From Sebastes aleutianus (lineage: Eukaryota > Chordata > Actinopteri > Perciformes > Sebastidae), in assembly GCA_916700875.1 (NCBI GenBank), contig CAKAKS010000031.1, forward strand, positions 14,333,124 through 14,397,123: 64,000 bases of DNA, in the 5' to 3' direction. How positions within the stretch are numbered: position 1 is the first letter of the stretch; each line of letters opens with the position of its first letter. The notes under the pieces were generated by a model. The model did not search any database. It was not told the origin of the DNA and saw nothing but the letters and a program-made list of their open reading frames with translations. Below, one piece after another: positions 21,461 to 34,125 of the stretch. The position numbers were made by a program, and so were the translations under genes.

Positions 21461-22840
21461 TAAGCACGTTTACCTGCAGCCGAAAAGTGATGCTGAGGGG
21501 TCTGACAAAGCATCAGTATGTGACAAGGTGGGATGAGAACATGTTGGTCCATCAGTTTGACAATTTTTATAGCCTACTATTAAAAAATGAAATTACAAGA
21601 CAGGAGGGGGAGAGAGTGACAGCCGTGCTCGCCAGTCACGTTCATCAACATCATTACCTACACTAAGCATGATTGTCTGGAAAGAGGTCACGTGAGAAGC
21701 GATGCGTGAACACAGACGTAGTATCCATATTTTGCTATCTGAGACAGCGCAGACTAAAACGTCACGAAATGGTCAAATTAACGTACATTATGGCACTTTT
21801 GGCATCGTTGATAGTACATCGTACAGAGGGCAAAGTTATTGTACTAATACGATGATTATCGTACATCTGGCAAATCACATCTTACTGGCTACTTTGTGGT
21901 GGTGTACTGGAAGAGAGAGACATCATGTGATAAAGTTCATTTTTCATACACAGAAAGAGAAATAGTTTATGTTGACAGACAGACAAATACATTTTTTATC
22001 CGAGTTGATAAGACTAAATGGTAGCACTGTTTTGACCCTCTTCATTGTGACTTTTCTGCTTAATGCACCATTGACCTTTATATCATCCAAGGAAAATTGG
22101 CACAGGCTTTGCTGGCAAGCACTGGGGCCAACGTGGAGTAGAACAGCTGCTGAAAAGGCAAAAAACTGGAGAGTGAAGACAGACAGATGGTGATGGCACT
22201 GTGTCTGCCACATGTTAAAGGACACAAATAAATGTCTGCTATTCATCAGTGGATCATTAAGTCTTCAGGGAGGAGATTATTTGCATCACTGTGATCATTG
22301 ATAACCTTTAATATGAACACACAACGCACATTACTACTAGGAGTAGTAATGACATGTTTTGAAAAAACAAAATCAAGAGAAACATATAAGATATGGGTTA
22401 AACTGTGTTTTTCTGCCCTAAAATAAACTGCAATCCATCTTACTAGCTAAAGTAGTAACTGAGCGTTACTTCCAAAGCCAAAGAGATTGCATTGCATGCA
22501 TTGCATGACTAGAGCACATCCTGTGTGGAAGTATGCTATCAGAGTTTAGGTTAGCAACCCCAGCCAAACCCGAGATAACAGTATGTTTACCAAACACGTT
22601 GGTTAGTCCTCATCTTAAAATTTTTTGTCTCTTGTAATGTTAAAAATTAAAACATATGGTGCGAACAATGTAAGCTAAGCAGCCAGGTTATGTTAGAATG
22701 AAATAGATCTAACCCTTACAATATAATTCATATAAGACTAGGACTAAGCTCTACATTACAACACAATAAAAAAGCTGGTGATGACGCTCGACTGCATCAG
22801 TCAGAGACAGCGTTTTCAGCCAACTCATGAGGCTTAATGA
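21461..22840. other. Presumed intronic stretch, no gene recognised
   Basis: No coding exon or complete element was recognised. A short GCATTGCAT tandem occurs near 22486-22507. Confidence 0.35.
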
Positions 22841-22841
22841 C

Positions 22842-22917
<76 letters not shown>
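22842..22917. repeat. (GATA)n microsatellite
   Basis: About 19 perfect ATAG/GATA tetranucleotides, terminated abruptly by the MITE that starts at 22918. Confidence 0.97.
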
Positions 22918-23196
22918 CAGTGGTTCTCAACCCTTTTAGGGGGACCTTCAGGGACCTCCGTCTCAGAAGATTTTGGCTGTTAAATATGATTAAGATCAGA
23001 ACTCTATAGTTGTCAAGTTGAGGAAATAACCGTGGAGGAAGTGAAACCTATGATCAGAGTCACTTTTATGAATCTTACTCACATTGGGCTCACTTAGTGA
23101 ATTAAATAGTGAAAATAAACCATTACCCATTTACCAGGGGACCCTCTGGAACACCATCAAGGACCCCTGGGAGGGTCCCCTAGTTGAGTACCACTG
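22918..23196. mobile_element. hAT-like MITE (CAGTGGTTCTCAACC ends)
   Basis: The left end CAGTGGTTCTCAACCCTTTT and right end TAGTTGAGTACCACTG are inverted hAT-type termini. The flanking 8-mers, ATAGATAG (within the GATA array) and ATTTATAG, agree at six of eight positions. 279 bp, non-coding; GGGACC-rich subterminal sequences are present at both ends. Confidence 0.85.
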
Positions 23197-23204
23197 ATTT
23201 ATAG

Positions 23205-24634
23205 CAGCAGATCCAAGTTTGTTGCACTTTTCTCTCAACAGAGTGCTCCGCTGCGGCTGTTGTGACCGGCCACTTCCTGTGGTCTCACAAGATTTCCTGC
23301 CACTGTCCCTACCCGACACCAAAATGTGTGGCAGTTTGGGCAACAGTCTGCGAAGTCCCAATTATGGGAATTGAATGCTCTTCTCTTTGCAGCCCAAAAT
23401 GTATGATTTAGGTAACTGTGTTGTATTTTTACCCCCTCCCAAAAAAATCCTCCCTGGCACAACTTTAATTTCCCAAAGGATGAGCCAGACTTAATATCCT
23501 CCTCTTCCAAAGCAGCTCAATTCAAACAAAGACGTGTCAAACAGCAGTTCAGGCTTTCTGTTAGCTTCAGTACTTTCCCATATGGGGAACAAACACTCTG
23601 TGCAAGCACCGAAAACGAGCAACCTCCTGACGCCGTGAGACGAGTCCTGTACGGACAAGAAGCTCTGCCGTGTCACATTTCAGAGATTTTACAATCCAAG
23701 TCAAACTTCTAGATATCCTTATTTCCTCTGTGTATGGGTAGAATTCGTGATGTAGCCAACATATGGTGCTTCTGACATCATTTTCACATGAGGAAAAATA
23801 CTTCACTGATGTGTAAAGGTTGTTATCACTGCATGCTGAATTATCCTAACCTGTTTATCATGCCAATTTTTTGAATCATCATCATCACAAGTATCAGTTT
23901 ATGTCAAACAGATGAGTCCCAGAAAACAATTTAAAATGATTTATTGTACAACTCAGTCCCTTCCTGGCTGCTCTAAAAACAGCTTTCATCATTAAAGACA
24001 CGTCCAGTAGTTGTATTTTATGATTGCACTAACAGACACACTGATCCTGAGATGGCCTGCATGGCTCTGCATCCATTTTACTGATGGACACAGACAGACA
24101 GAGAATACTAAAGCGTGCCACTTGCAGAATCCATTTTTTTCTTTTACTTGTGGAATTTATTCATTTTATTCGTCTGCCACAGAGCCACAAATATATTGCA
24201 TCCTGCTAAGAAATTACAGTGCATGCATGCCACAAAACCTTAGGGGGCTGATTCCTGACTATCTCTGTGTTTTCCTTTTCGAGTGTTTGTGGTATGTGTA
24301 AGTGTGTGTGTGTGTGTGTGGCTGTCTGTGCTGTTTACTGAACTGTTGTTTTTTTTTATAGTGAAGGTCAGGGTGTCTCTTCCCACTGACTTCTTAGCAC
24401 GGTCAAAGTTTCTCAGACAAGCTGTGAGAAAATTCTGGGATACTTTTGAACTCAAGACACAGAATCGAGTGTTACTAGGCACGAGCAGATGGTAACAGAG
24501 AGTGTTAATTGCTGCTTTGGAAATGAAATTCTCCATCATACTGCCGTTATTCAAGAGATCAGACTTGATGTCATCACCAAACTTAAAGAAGAAAATTGGG
24601 CTCATGTCAATTTCTAACTATGTGTACTTTTTAT
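23205..24634. other. Presumed intronic stretch, no gene recognised
   Basis: It holds a (GT) tract at about 24301-24320. Overlapping minus-strand open frames between 23131 and 23806 show no recognised motif. Confidence 0.35.
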
Positions 24635-25290
24635 ATATGTAATCGCGATTAATCGCATGATTGTCCATAGTTAATCACGATGAATCGCAAATTCATCGCA
24701 CATTTTTCATCTGTTCAAAATGTACTGTACCTTAAAGGGAGATTTGTCAAGTATTTAATGCTCTTATCAACATGAGAGTGGTAAATGGAAATGGACTTGC
24801 ACTTATACAGCGCTTTTCAAGTCTTCCGACCACTCAGAGCACTTTACACTACAAATATGGGCAAATATGCTTGCTTTATGCAAATGTAGTTATTATTGGA
24901 AATCAATTAACAACACAAAACAATGACAAATATTTTCCAGAAACTCTCACAGGTACTGCATTTAGCATAAAAAATATGCTCAAATCATAACATGACAAAC
25001 TCAAATCTGTAAAGAGTCGTGGATACCCATAGAACCTTGAGGTCAGAGGTCAAGGGACCCCTTTGAAAACGCCATGCCAGTTTTTCCTCGCCAAAATGTA
25101 GTGTTACTTTGGAACATTATTTAGATGGATTCCTTAGTTTCATATGATAACAGTAACTTCACTCTAGCTCTAAAACTGAGCCCATTACAACCTTAAAAAC
25201 TGCCAGCTGCGTTAATGCGTTAAAGAAGTTAGTAGTGTTAAAACAAATTGGCGTTAACTCATTATTATCACGTTAACTTTGACAGCCCTA
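24635..25290. mobile_element. MITE with GTTAATCGCGATTAATCG ends, interrupted by a second repeat
   Basis: The left part has GTAATCGCGATTAATCGCAT and CTGTTCAAAATGTAC; the right end reads GTTAACTTTGACAGCCCTA. It is the same family as 63685-64000, whose left end TAGGGCTGTCAA is the inverse of this right end. At about 24775-24870 the sequence GGACTTGCACTTATACAGCG plus TTTTCAAGTCTTCCGACCAC belongs to a different dispersed repeat, so this copy is interrupted. The internal AGAGGTCAAGGGACCCCTTT module is shared with other elements. Confidence 0.75.
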
Positions 25291-26960
25291 CTGTTTATAT
25301 AGAATTTATACTGTTTATAAGAGTTTCATTTCAAATTTAGTTATCCTCCAACAATTTTAATGCAACTTTTGCTTAATTTGAACTGTAACATACATGTAGA
25401 CATTTTTAGGATTTTTAGGCATCTGTTTTCAAATAGATTGCACTAGAAATCTTTCATTTGCCTTATAAAGTATTTCTTTATTTTATGTGTTCCTTTTTCA
25501 ACCCTGTTGTTACTTGTTGGGGAAATATTATATATCTGGTTCCACTGCTTATTTTTGGAGACTGAGGCTCAAGGGATAGCTCACACTCTTGCCACACACA
25601 AAGATACAGTACACACACCTGCACACACAGGTGTTTAACAGGGACACACAAAGTGCTGAATGGACAAAACAGTCAGGTGTTGATGTGTTCTTGCAGAGAC
25701 TTTGCAGTTGACTCATAAATGTGCTTACAACCACATCTGGCATCACCTGGAGGTTTTGTGTCTGCAAAAAGAATGGCTACATATAAAATCCAGGTTGGAA
25801 AACCAGATCAACTACCTTGCCTTTAGCCCTTGTTGGGTTGTTGCATCACACAAATTAGGAAGCCTGTATTAACCTAAACAAATGTATCCACAAATCAAAA
25901 TGGTCTGACTCCAAACCCTGCTTTCATCGTTTTATTGTACAACTCAAGCAATGTGGCGCCTTACTCGAAAATATGAAGAACAAAAAATCTGCAAAGTCTT
26001 TCAATATTATAAAGGAAACACATTTTATTTGAACTTTGAAAGGACTTAAAATGAATGGAGTTTGGACTCCCTGGCTTGTAGTTGTTTTTGTTTTTTATTT
26101 ATGTTTTTGTTCAACAATTGTTGTGTATCTCTCTGTTTTAAATAAAGGAAGTTTTGAAGCAAAAAACCCCCAAAAAACTAAAAACAAATGCAGCCTTTTT
26201 TCTTTGCTAGCTCGCTCATGAGGGAAGGGGGGTGGTTGACATTAGGGAATCTGTTTTCAACAGAAAATTATTAACCTATCATCAGTAATATAATATATAT
26301 ATATATTTTTAAGTGTAGTAATAAAACTAAACGTTTCTTTTTCTTTTCTTGTTTTTGGCAAAAAGTAGACATCCAGAGAGCCACTGTATTGCCCACCCCC
26401 CTCTATTTACATGAAATGGTTCGGTCCAACCCCCAAACCAGGTGTGAAGGGTAGTTTAGCAGAGTGAGGAGTGTCTGGGTGGAAAACTAAAATAAAGAAA
26501 AGAAAGATATGAGAGAGAAAAGAAAGGGCGACACAATTTTTCACAAAAAAGGTGTGTGTACTGTAGTCTGTGAGTGGTGGAAATTAGCTTTTCTAACATT
26601 AGCTATTAGCCTTATGCCAGAAAGGTTCAGAGTTAACATTTTGCCCATCTTTTAGCCGACATTTAATCAATGCAGGCAAACTTATAGTAAGCCATTCATA
26701 CTAAATGAGTGGTCCCTGTCCCTGTCTGGTGCCAGGCCCAAGTACAGATGCAGTCATGTATCCCCATCCCCCTACTACCAGTGAACCAGCCCTACTCCCA
26801 CCTGAAGAACAGGTGAGCAGCATTGTGTTGAATCTGACATGTCAGTCGGTAGTAACGGAAATTGTTATGTTATTACAAATGGTATTATATTATGGGATGT
26901 AATATATACATTTGAAGTTATTCATTAATGTTAAGATCATTTTCCACTCAAGAATTTTAC
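25291..26960. other. Presumed intronic stretch, no gene recognised
   Basis: A/T-rich, with a short (AT)n near 26290-26306. No gene or complete element was recognised. Confidence 0.35.
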
Positions 26961-26962
26961 CA

Positions 26963-27640
26963 TTAAAGGGACTGTTTGTAAGAATCAGAAATGCTCGTTA
27001 ACAGCGACACCTGTGGCCTTTAAGTCAACGAAAGTCAGCGTCGGGCTTGTGCTCGCTCTAAATAGACATGAACGAGCATCGCTCAAAACAGTGAGGCGAC
27101 ACACGTGAGCTAAAACCACAATAGCACTCTATATTTCATCTGCTTGGCATTAATGTTAGCTGACCAGACGAAGGTCTCTCCATGAATCAATGCTGATCCT
27201 AGTGTTGGCTTTTCCTGCTTCAGCCTCCCGACCGCGGTCGGAGGGAACGGGTGAGCCACCGGAGTTTTGGTCGGAGACGATAACGTTTCTCGCTGCGGAG
27301 CACCGTCACTTCACAAGACACGGGAAACCTCTGTTGGTCTGGAGGAGCTGCAGCATTTATTTCTGCACAAACGTCCACTGTACATTTACTAGATATTCTC
27401 AGAGCTACGAAGTCTTCTGCAGTGTGTAGTGTGCGCACATGCATGTGAGGTGCAGCGAGCTGAGTGAAGGCAAGCAGGCAGAGGAGCAGAGTACAGCAGA
27501 GACTCCAGCCCTGGTCTCCTCCGACCGCGGCCAACACTGTTTTGCAAGACGGGCTTCACTAGATATAACTTTGCGGTTTTGGTGCTTCCGTGTAGTTTGA
27601 TCAGATCAACAGCTTTTCAGGTAGCGGTTGCTGAGAATCC
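26963..27640 (+). mobile_element. TTAA-type repeat (TTAAAGGGACTGTTTGTAAG family)
   Basis: It begins TTAAAGGGACTGTTTGTAAG AATCAGAAATGCTCGTTAAC, a start shared by a common teleost repeat. GC content rises (CCGACCGCGGTCGGAGGGAA, a near palindrome at 27227), which creates open frames on both strands. The expected inverted right end was not found, so the 3' boundary is uncertain. Confidence 0.6.
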
Positions 27641-30600
27641 ATGACTGTTAATTCTGTATTTCACCACATTTTTTAACGATTTTGGCTACTGAATCTAAAA
27701 AAACAAGCTTTGGAATCCATATTACTGGTATGCATTTGCAAAGTGGTTTGATAAATGATATTGCCTTTCAGGCTGTTTCATTTGATCACCAGACTTCAGG
27801 CTGAAAACTGTTATAATTGTTATCCTGTAACCTTATGGTGGCGTTAGAGGACAAATTATGGAATCTCTAGATATTAGGGTTCATCCTCTGGGGAACGTGA
27901 ATATCTGTATCAAGCCATTTCAGCCTGGACCAAAGTGGTGGACCGACCAACTCACACCACTTGTATGGTTAAAAGACCAATATTAAAACTAAAAAAGTAC
28001 TATACGTCTTCTCCTGTTTGTCATCTTCCAATGCCTGATTGAAAGCAGTTGCTTATTACACCACAGTTCATCCTACTATTGTTAATAAAATATAGGATTC
28101 ATTACTTTATGGCTGTTGTTAACACATCATTTCCTCATGATTCTGTTGTCTGTATGTCTGCTTGAACCCACAAACTGGCTTTTAGTGGGAACATAAAAAA
28201 TAATTTTCTAAAGGTCACAATTCATCATGCTGTTCCTGCGTGGGCCAAATAACCACTAACTTTTCATCTTTTTCCATTTGTCTGTTGATTTATAGATTTA
28301 GATTTATGTGCGGCAATTTATTACCACCGGACTAGACCACAGTGTAATGTAAATATTAAATAGTGTTTCCAGTCATACACATTAAGAAACCCCTGAGTTA
28401 TTTACCATTTCACTTCGTAGCAGCACAGGCCAGTCCCAGCAGTGCTGTTAACTAGGCCCTGTGCAAGAGGCATGAAATTGTATAAAGGGGCTGTGGCACC
28501 AGACTGGCAACCCAGCAGGTGACTCCATCAACAGATGGGTGTATGAACCATAGACTGTGATTTATGCTGTGTGTGTGCGCCCTTACAGATTGTTTAAGCT
28601 AAGAGAATCAAGTGTGCAGGAAGCAGCAGGGATACAGAGATTATTCCCTCCAATATTAGCTGTTCCCACAAAGTGAAGAATTTTCCATAGCTCAGATGAT
28701 AGCTTTCACCGCTGTTGAAACGAGAGCACTGCCCACTTTTTTTCCCCCCACATAGATCCATCATGAAAGTGGAGCAAAGATGAAGTAGAGATGGACAAAA
28801 CATAATAAGTAGGTTGTGGCCCCCACGATGTAAAACAAGTGAAAAACTGGTATTTTCTCATAGAGCAGAGTAGTGAGCGTGTTTGTGCATGCAAATGCAT
28901 ACTGGACATGCTTACTGCGTGCATGGGACCAGAGAAAGTTTTGAAATCACAACAGCAGCACTGGTGCACTTGCTCCACTGCTGGGCTGCATCTGGGCCAC
29001 ATCTGGACCTGTGGGCTGTTTGGACTTCCACCAAGGCAAGCCCAGCCAGAGCCACTGACAACACGGCAATGCTTAAAGCTGACAGCAGCAGTCTTTAGCA
29101 GTCGTAGCATACAGTATGTCACAAGTTTAAACCATCTATTATACTCATGGAAACAATATGTGTAGAGTGATTTATTGCATGTGTGGTGTTGTTTTTTTAT
29201 ATAGGCTATATGTATTGACGTGTGTGAACATTTTAGGTCCAGCAGAGGACATTTGTCACATTTGACTGTATATGAGTATGTAAACATAAAGTAACTTAGG
29301 GGAAGCAGAAGAGCCACCCTTTCTTCAGAGGGTCAAGGTCAACCTCTCATACATTAACGCCGAATTCACACCAGGTAGCAGCAAAGTGCGGCTAAAAAAA
29401 AAAAAAAATTCTGCGTCTGGGAATCGTATTCATGTGTTTCAGGTGGGAAGAAATTCTTCGTATGACATGTCAACATGTCACAGGAGTCACAGGATCTGTT
29501 TACAATTATTCCTGTCGCTCACTTTGAAAGTGCCACAATGGACCAGTAGCGGCTGATTGGTAAAGTTGAAATGAGGAGTTATCTATACGATACCTCCTCG
29601 TTGCACTACAAAAACCTAAATAAGGAGGCAGCTGGCTGGAGATCGCCTGAAAGCTTCCTATTTGCTGTTTGCTCTATTGTTTGTCATTTCCAGTAAATAT
29701 CACATTATAAAACATGTGTTTTCTGTTTAAAAAAAGTACAAACGTAGGAAGCTAGCAAATATCATCCATCTTTTAAGTGACTACATCTCTGATCAGATCT
29801 GGAGCTAAGCTGATAGGTACGTGGTTTGTTTACATGACGTAACAGAAATGATTTAATTAACAGATTCAGAGTGTCCGATGTTATTATAAGTAAATAAAAA
29901 GACCACAAATCTATCTTCTTATTGTTGATTTGTTATTCTGTCAATAAGAAGACACAATAAGTTCAATATTATTAAAATTTACAATAAATCATTAGTTCTG
30001 TGTCTATTGGCCACAGCCACTTGGGGTTTCAGTGAGCCCCCTGAACCAACACAAGCTGTGCCTGTGGTACAGACTCCAGATCAGATTTATTCACTTGAAT
30101 AATAAAGGATTAGGTCATATTAAAACTTAAAAACAGTTAAAAAGATAGAGGTTTCAAAGAGACTGAGAGTCAAAACGTTACACAGAGACGAGAGAAAGAC
30201 TGGCGGGCCAACATGTGTAGGTGGCCGACACAAGATAAAAGAGATTAGAGGTTTGGCCTGTGGTCTTGTTATCTGGTTTATGAATTCCTCCTCCCACACA
30301 TCCCCTTCTGCTCGCGTCTCCTTGCACTCACACAACACTAAACAACCCTTTAACATTCCTCCAAATCACATTTTACCTCCAGCCAAGCAGATAGTTTAGT
30401 TGCTATTTGCTGAGGTTTCGAGATAGACAGGTGAGGCATTTTGTCAGAACTGAAAATGACATTTGAAAAGTCGGGATGATCCACTTACTCTACTGGAAGA
30501 AAATGTTTTTCATTAAATAGTCATATTTTCTGTTGTGAATACCCGTACCGAGTTTGAAAAGAGATTGCATTCATGATTTCTGCAGCATCTGTTTGTAATA

Positions 30601-30680
30601 TGTTGCAGAATGTATTTACTTTGTACCTTTTTCCTACTTGGAACTCTGCAAATCTAAAAAAGATTCAAACTGTTTTGCAG
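27641..30680. other. Presumed intronic stretch upstream of the arhgap24 start exon
   Basis: It contains the longest open frame in the window (28706-29317, minus strand) and overlapping plus-strand frames, none with a recognisable domain. From about 29353, GCCGAATTCACACCAGGTAG resembles a known type of teleost repeat start, but no second copy here supports it. No convincing exon. Confidence 0.35.
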
Positions 30681-30905
30681 ATTAGAGTTGCTGCAATGGA
30701 CGAGCAGTGTGTGTCCCACAGCAGTCCCCAGCGCAGTGGAGGTCAGGCCAGCACAGAGATCCAGAAGCAGGGACGGCCGAGTGTCATCAGGTGTGGGTGG
30801 CTCAGGAAGCAAGGAGGTTTTGTCAAGACTTGGCACAGTCGCTGGTTTGTTCTGCGAGGGGACCAGCTCCACTATTACAAAGACGAGGAGGAGACCAAGG
30901 CCCTG
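30681..30905 (+). CDS. arhgap24: Rho GTPase-activating protein 24, start-codon exon (N-terminal half of PH domain)
   Basis: The acceptor CTGTTTTGCAG ends at 30680, the ATG is at 30696 (G at -3 and +4, a good Kozak context) and the donor CCCTG followed by GTAAGG ends the exon at 30905, phase 0. It encodes 70 residues: a variable, Ser/Gln-rich N-terminus, then RCGWLRKQGGFVKTWHSRWF and VLRGDQLHYYKDEEETKAL, the opening beta strands of a PH domain. The CGWLRKQGGFVKTW signature fits ARHGAP24 (FilGAP) better than its paralogues ARHGAP22 and ARHGAP25, which have a KNWQQR version. ARHGAP24 is a Rac/Cdc42-directed GAP acting downstream of RhoA/ROCK at the actin cortex with filamin A; the PH domain binds phosphoinositides. 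The gene continues past the window, so this is partial. Confidence 0.9.
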
Positions 30906-31726
30906 GTAAGGCTGATTTTGAAATAATGGCATCACACAAATTTCATGGACTGCTGTGTCTCTTAGTGACAGAAATGATTAGACGCCAAGTCCTTTAATCA
31001 TGCAGGAACTTGTATTAGTACTATGAATGTTCACATTAATCCACTGTGCATTATCAAATACCAGAACTAAGTAAATGGAATTACACCAAAAACAATCATT
31101 GAGTTTTGGCTGCTATACAACTATGTACTGTTGTCAGCTACATCAACAAATCAATTTAATCTCTTCTGAGCTGATCAAGCTGGCGAGTTGATGTGATTCC
31201 AGCAGTCAACTCACTTCTTAGCTCAGTAAAAAGACGATGAACTTGCAGACATTGACCATGAACAGCTGAGATCAGGGAGCTGCACGTTGCTGGTAGAAAA
31301 TATTTGGGAATTATTTGGTTCCCACTCGTTGTGTCAGCTGCTGCACCTGTTCCTAATCAGGTTAATTGATTTGGAACAAGTTAAGCATGCCTGCTCATTG
31401 GCACACAGAGACACAAGAGGTCACATCCGGACACACAGCTCTTGTCACAGCGATTATCATTCTCTTCCCGCTATAAAATAATCTGTATGAGCCATCAATC
31501 ACAATTCAGCCTCATGACAGATAGTTTGGACTCCGACATATTTTAGCTTTTTTAGCTGGTAAAGTAAACCTAAACACTAAAGAAAAAATGTTGGCATTAT
31601 ATGTTTCTGCAAACCACAGAATACGTTGAATGTCGATGTGTCTGAACCAAAAATATGTTTCATATCAGCCTCGTATCACGCTGGTAGAAACGCACAATGC
31701 CACGTGGTTACCGTTCTGAAGCGATT

Positions 31727-31916
31727 GACCCCTTTCACATTGCAGGGTAAACACAGGTGTAATTGATAACATTAATTATGAACCTGATCCATTGAGGTGA
31801 TGGATCAGGCTCACTGGAATGGCACTAAAATAAAAATAGGACCATGATTAATGTTTTCAATTACATCTGTGTTTACCCTGCTATGACATGTCAAAACGGC
31901 TGCTGTGAAAGGGGCC
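31727..31916. mobile_element. Small foldback MITE (CCCCTTTCACA ends)
   Basis: The left arm is CCCCTTTCACATTGCAGGGT AAACACAGGTGTAATTGAT. The right arm is its near reverse complement, with about 20 inserted bases before TGTGAAAGGGG. The whole 190 bp can fold into one long hairpin. Non-coding. Confidence 0.85.
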
Positions 31917-31919
31917 TAT

Positions 31920-32115
31920 TGATTTGGTTTAGGCAACAAAACTACTTGGTTAAGGTGAGAAAAAAACATCATGGTTGTGTTAAAATAATAACGTAACGTA
32001 ACAACCGTAACAATGTAACCAGCGGCAATAAATAACAACCGCCCTTAACGGACTTTCTTACGTGACGTTACGTAACAAGCGTAAAGTCAACTTTGACTTT
32101 TGGTTTCACACTGGA
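31920..32115 (-). repeat. Dispersed TTAGGCAACAAAAC repeat (inverse of the CCTAAACC family)
   Basis: TTGGTTTAGGCAACAAAACT is the reverse complement of the core seen at 35630-35655 and in the minisatellite. It is followed by short ACGTAACG/CGTTACGT-type palindromes around 31990-32080. Confidence 0.6.
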
Positions 32116-33506
32116 CATGAACAATGGTCTCCTGGGTGAAAGTCCAGTGTTTGGTTGATCCGTATACCACATACTCCCACCCGCCCTTAGAGGACTTTCT
32201 CAGCTTGTTATACTCACTTGTTTGCAGAAATGTACAATGCCAACATTTTTTCCTGGCGACTGGGTTGAATAATCCTCTGTCTCTCCAGTCAGAGTCCCTC
32301 CCTCCTATTACAGATCTCTATATCCTGTATTTAACGAGAACAAAACGCAAAGTGAAATACAGTTATTTTTAGCAAAAGGTGATTATTATAAGAAAAATGG
32401 CTAAAAACTAAAATATATGAATGAATGAAATAAAAACTATTGTGCATAATAGCAGTATTACCAGTATTTATTACCAGTATAAGCTTACAGTATAATTCTT
32501 TTTTTTATTTAAAGGTAAATAATACAGAGCTTGAAGGTTTTATATACTGTATCTTATTCAAATCACTTGCCAAAGCCCAGAATGCATAGCGGTTAATCTT
32601 CAAGTGGTTTGTTAACGTCCCACTTTCCTGACTTACTTCTATGAATGAAAAATGACTCTGCTGTACTTTTGCAAACCAAAGGACCACCTGTCTCTATTTA
32701 AAGCTTCAGTTCCTGTAATTATGTTATATTGTGTAGATTTTTTTTTTTTTTTTTTAAATCTATGTGAGAAAGTTGAAAAACTGATTTGCCCATCACTTGA
32801 AATTAACACACATGGGGTCCACAGAGCAGATGCATCTCACAGCCAAATGAGATAACAAGATCCGACTGATTCAAATCAGTTGTTTTGACTGTTTGAGCTT
32901 GTTGTCCCTGAAGCCAACACACAAAGAAGAAGAGGAGACAATGAGTGATGCAGACAATAAGGCCGTCTCTAACGTTACTGTAACCAGGCAGCCTCTCTCA
33001 CTGAGCATGTTTAGACTGAACAAAGAGGCAGACGGACAGACTTTGGATTCTCATTACAAAGAAAAACACTGACATGTGGAAGAGAAAGGATAAATGATTA
33101 ATCTTACAATGTTAGTTCAATAAGGCTCTGCATGTTTTTATCAAACTGTCTTCGGTGAAGTTGAACTGACAACTGGGATGCAGAGAAATTAAGATCTGTC
33201 ATTGATTTATGTTACTTCTGTTTTAGGGCTGTTCAGGGATCAGTTTGCTGGTTTTGAGTGTCAGGTAGCCAGGGACTACTGAATACAAATTACAAGTGAT
33301 ATTAAAGGAATACAAGGAGGAGAAATATTAGGCTTCCCTTCTTTTCTTTTCTTTTTTTTTTACCTTAGAATGGAGCCAGGCAAGCTGTTTCCCCAAATTC
33401 AAGTCTTTATGCTAAAATAAGGGCTGACAGCTGATTATGAGATTGGTCAGTACGCAGATTCACAGATGTCTAGGAGTCTGCTCACAAGTTACATAATCTC
33501 TGATTC
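32116..33506. other. Intronic stretch, no gene recognised
   Basis: Poly-T tracts (32740-32755, 33350-33361), otherwise unremarkable. No exon with credible splice sites was found. Confidence 0.35.
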
Positions 33507-34125
33507 AGACACATAGACTGTAAATATAACAAGTGGACGTAGTCACCGTGATGTCACCCATTGGTTTGTGGACTGCCGTTTTGAAGCCTCAAGTTCGGCA
33601 TTTTGGCCGTCGCAATCGTGTTTTTTGCAACCAGAAGTGAGACGAGAGGGTGGAGCTAAGTACAACAATTAGTAATTACAATTTCTAAGCACCCAAAAGC
33701 TTATATTTAACTTTCATGAACTGAAAACACACAGTGAAAGGGTTAAAGTTGTAAGACGAAAACACAGACAACCCCCAGACCGGACAACGCTGTGGTAGCG
33801 ACCTGTCAATCACAAGGTAACCCCGCCCCTAAAGCATCCCCTGCAATGGTGTATTTGACTCTAAATGGCACCATAATTTATTAAAATGAACATCATGCTG
33901 TATTGAAGAAGACTTGAAACTAGTGATTGAGACCATAAACTCATGTTTACAATGTTTACTGAGGTAATAAATCAAGTGAGAAGTATAGGCTCATTTTCTC
34001 ATAGACTTCTATACAATCAGACTTCTTTTTGCAACCAGAGGAGTCGCCCCCTGCTGGCTATTAGAAAGAATGCAAGTTTAAGGCACTTCCGCATTGGATT
34101 CACTTTTATGAAACGGAGTTTGCCC
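33507..34125 (+). mobile_element. Repeat family R1, forward copy
   Basis: Runs from ACATAGACTGTAAATATAAC and GTGGACGTAGTCACCGTGAT to GAGGAGTCGCCCCCTGCTGG and TGCAAGTTTAAGGCACTTCC. An inverted copy spans 41885-42425 and a 3' partial copy 60475-60715. The three copies have no shared coding frame. A common percomorph repeat type; its transposon class was not determined. Confidence 0.8.

Noticed and set aside
27190..27537. Overlapping open frames of 79 (plus) and 105 (minus) codons in GC-rich DNA
   Set aside because: They lie within a TTAA-type dispersed repeat (start TTAAAGGGACTGTTTGTAAG); the GC content, not coding, keeps the frames open.
28706..29317. 203-codon open frame on the minus strand, the longest in the window
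   Set aside because: No recognised domain, odd composition (many Cys, His, Ser), an overlapping open frame on the opposite strand, and no splice or promoter context. Consistent with chance.
30573..30695. An in-frame upstream ATG at 30573 for arhgap24
   Set aside because: It lies before the splice acceptor at 30680 and encodes a run unlike the family N-terminus; the ATG at 30696 has good context and expected spacing to the PH domain.
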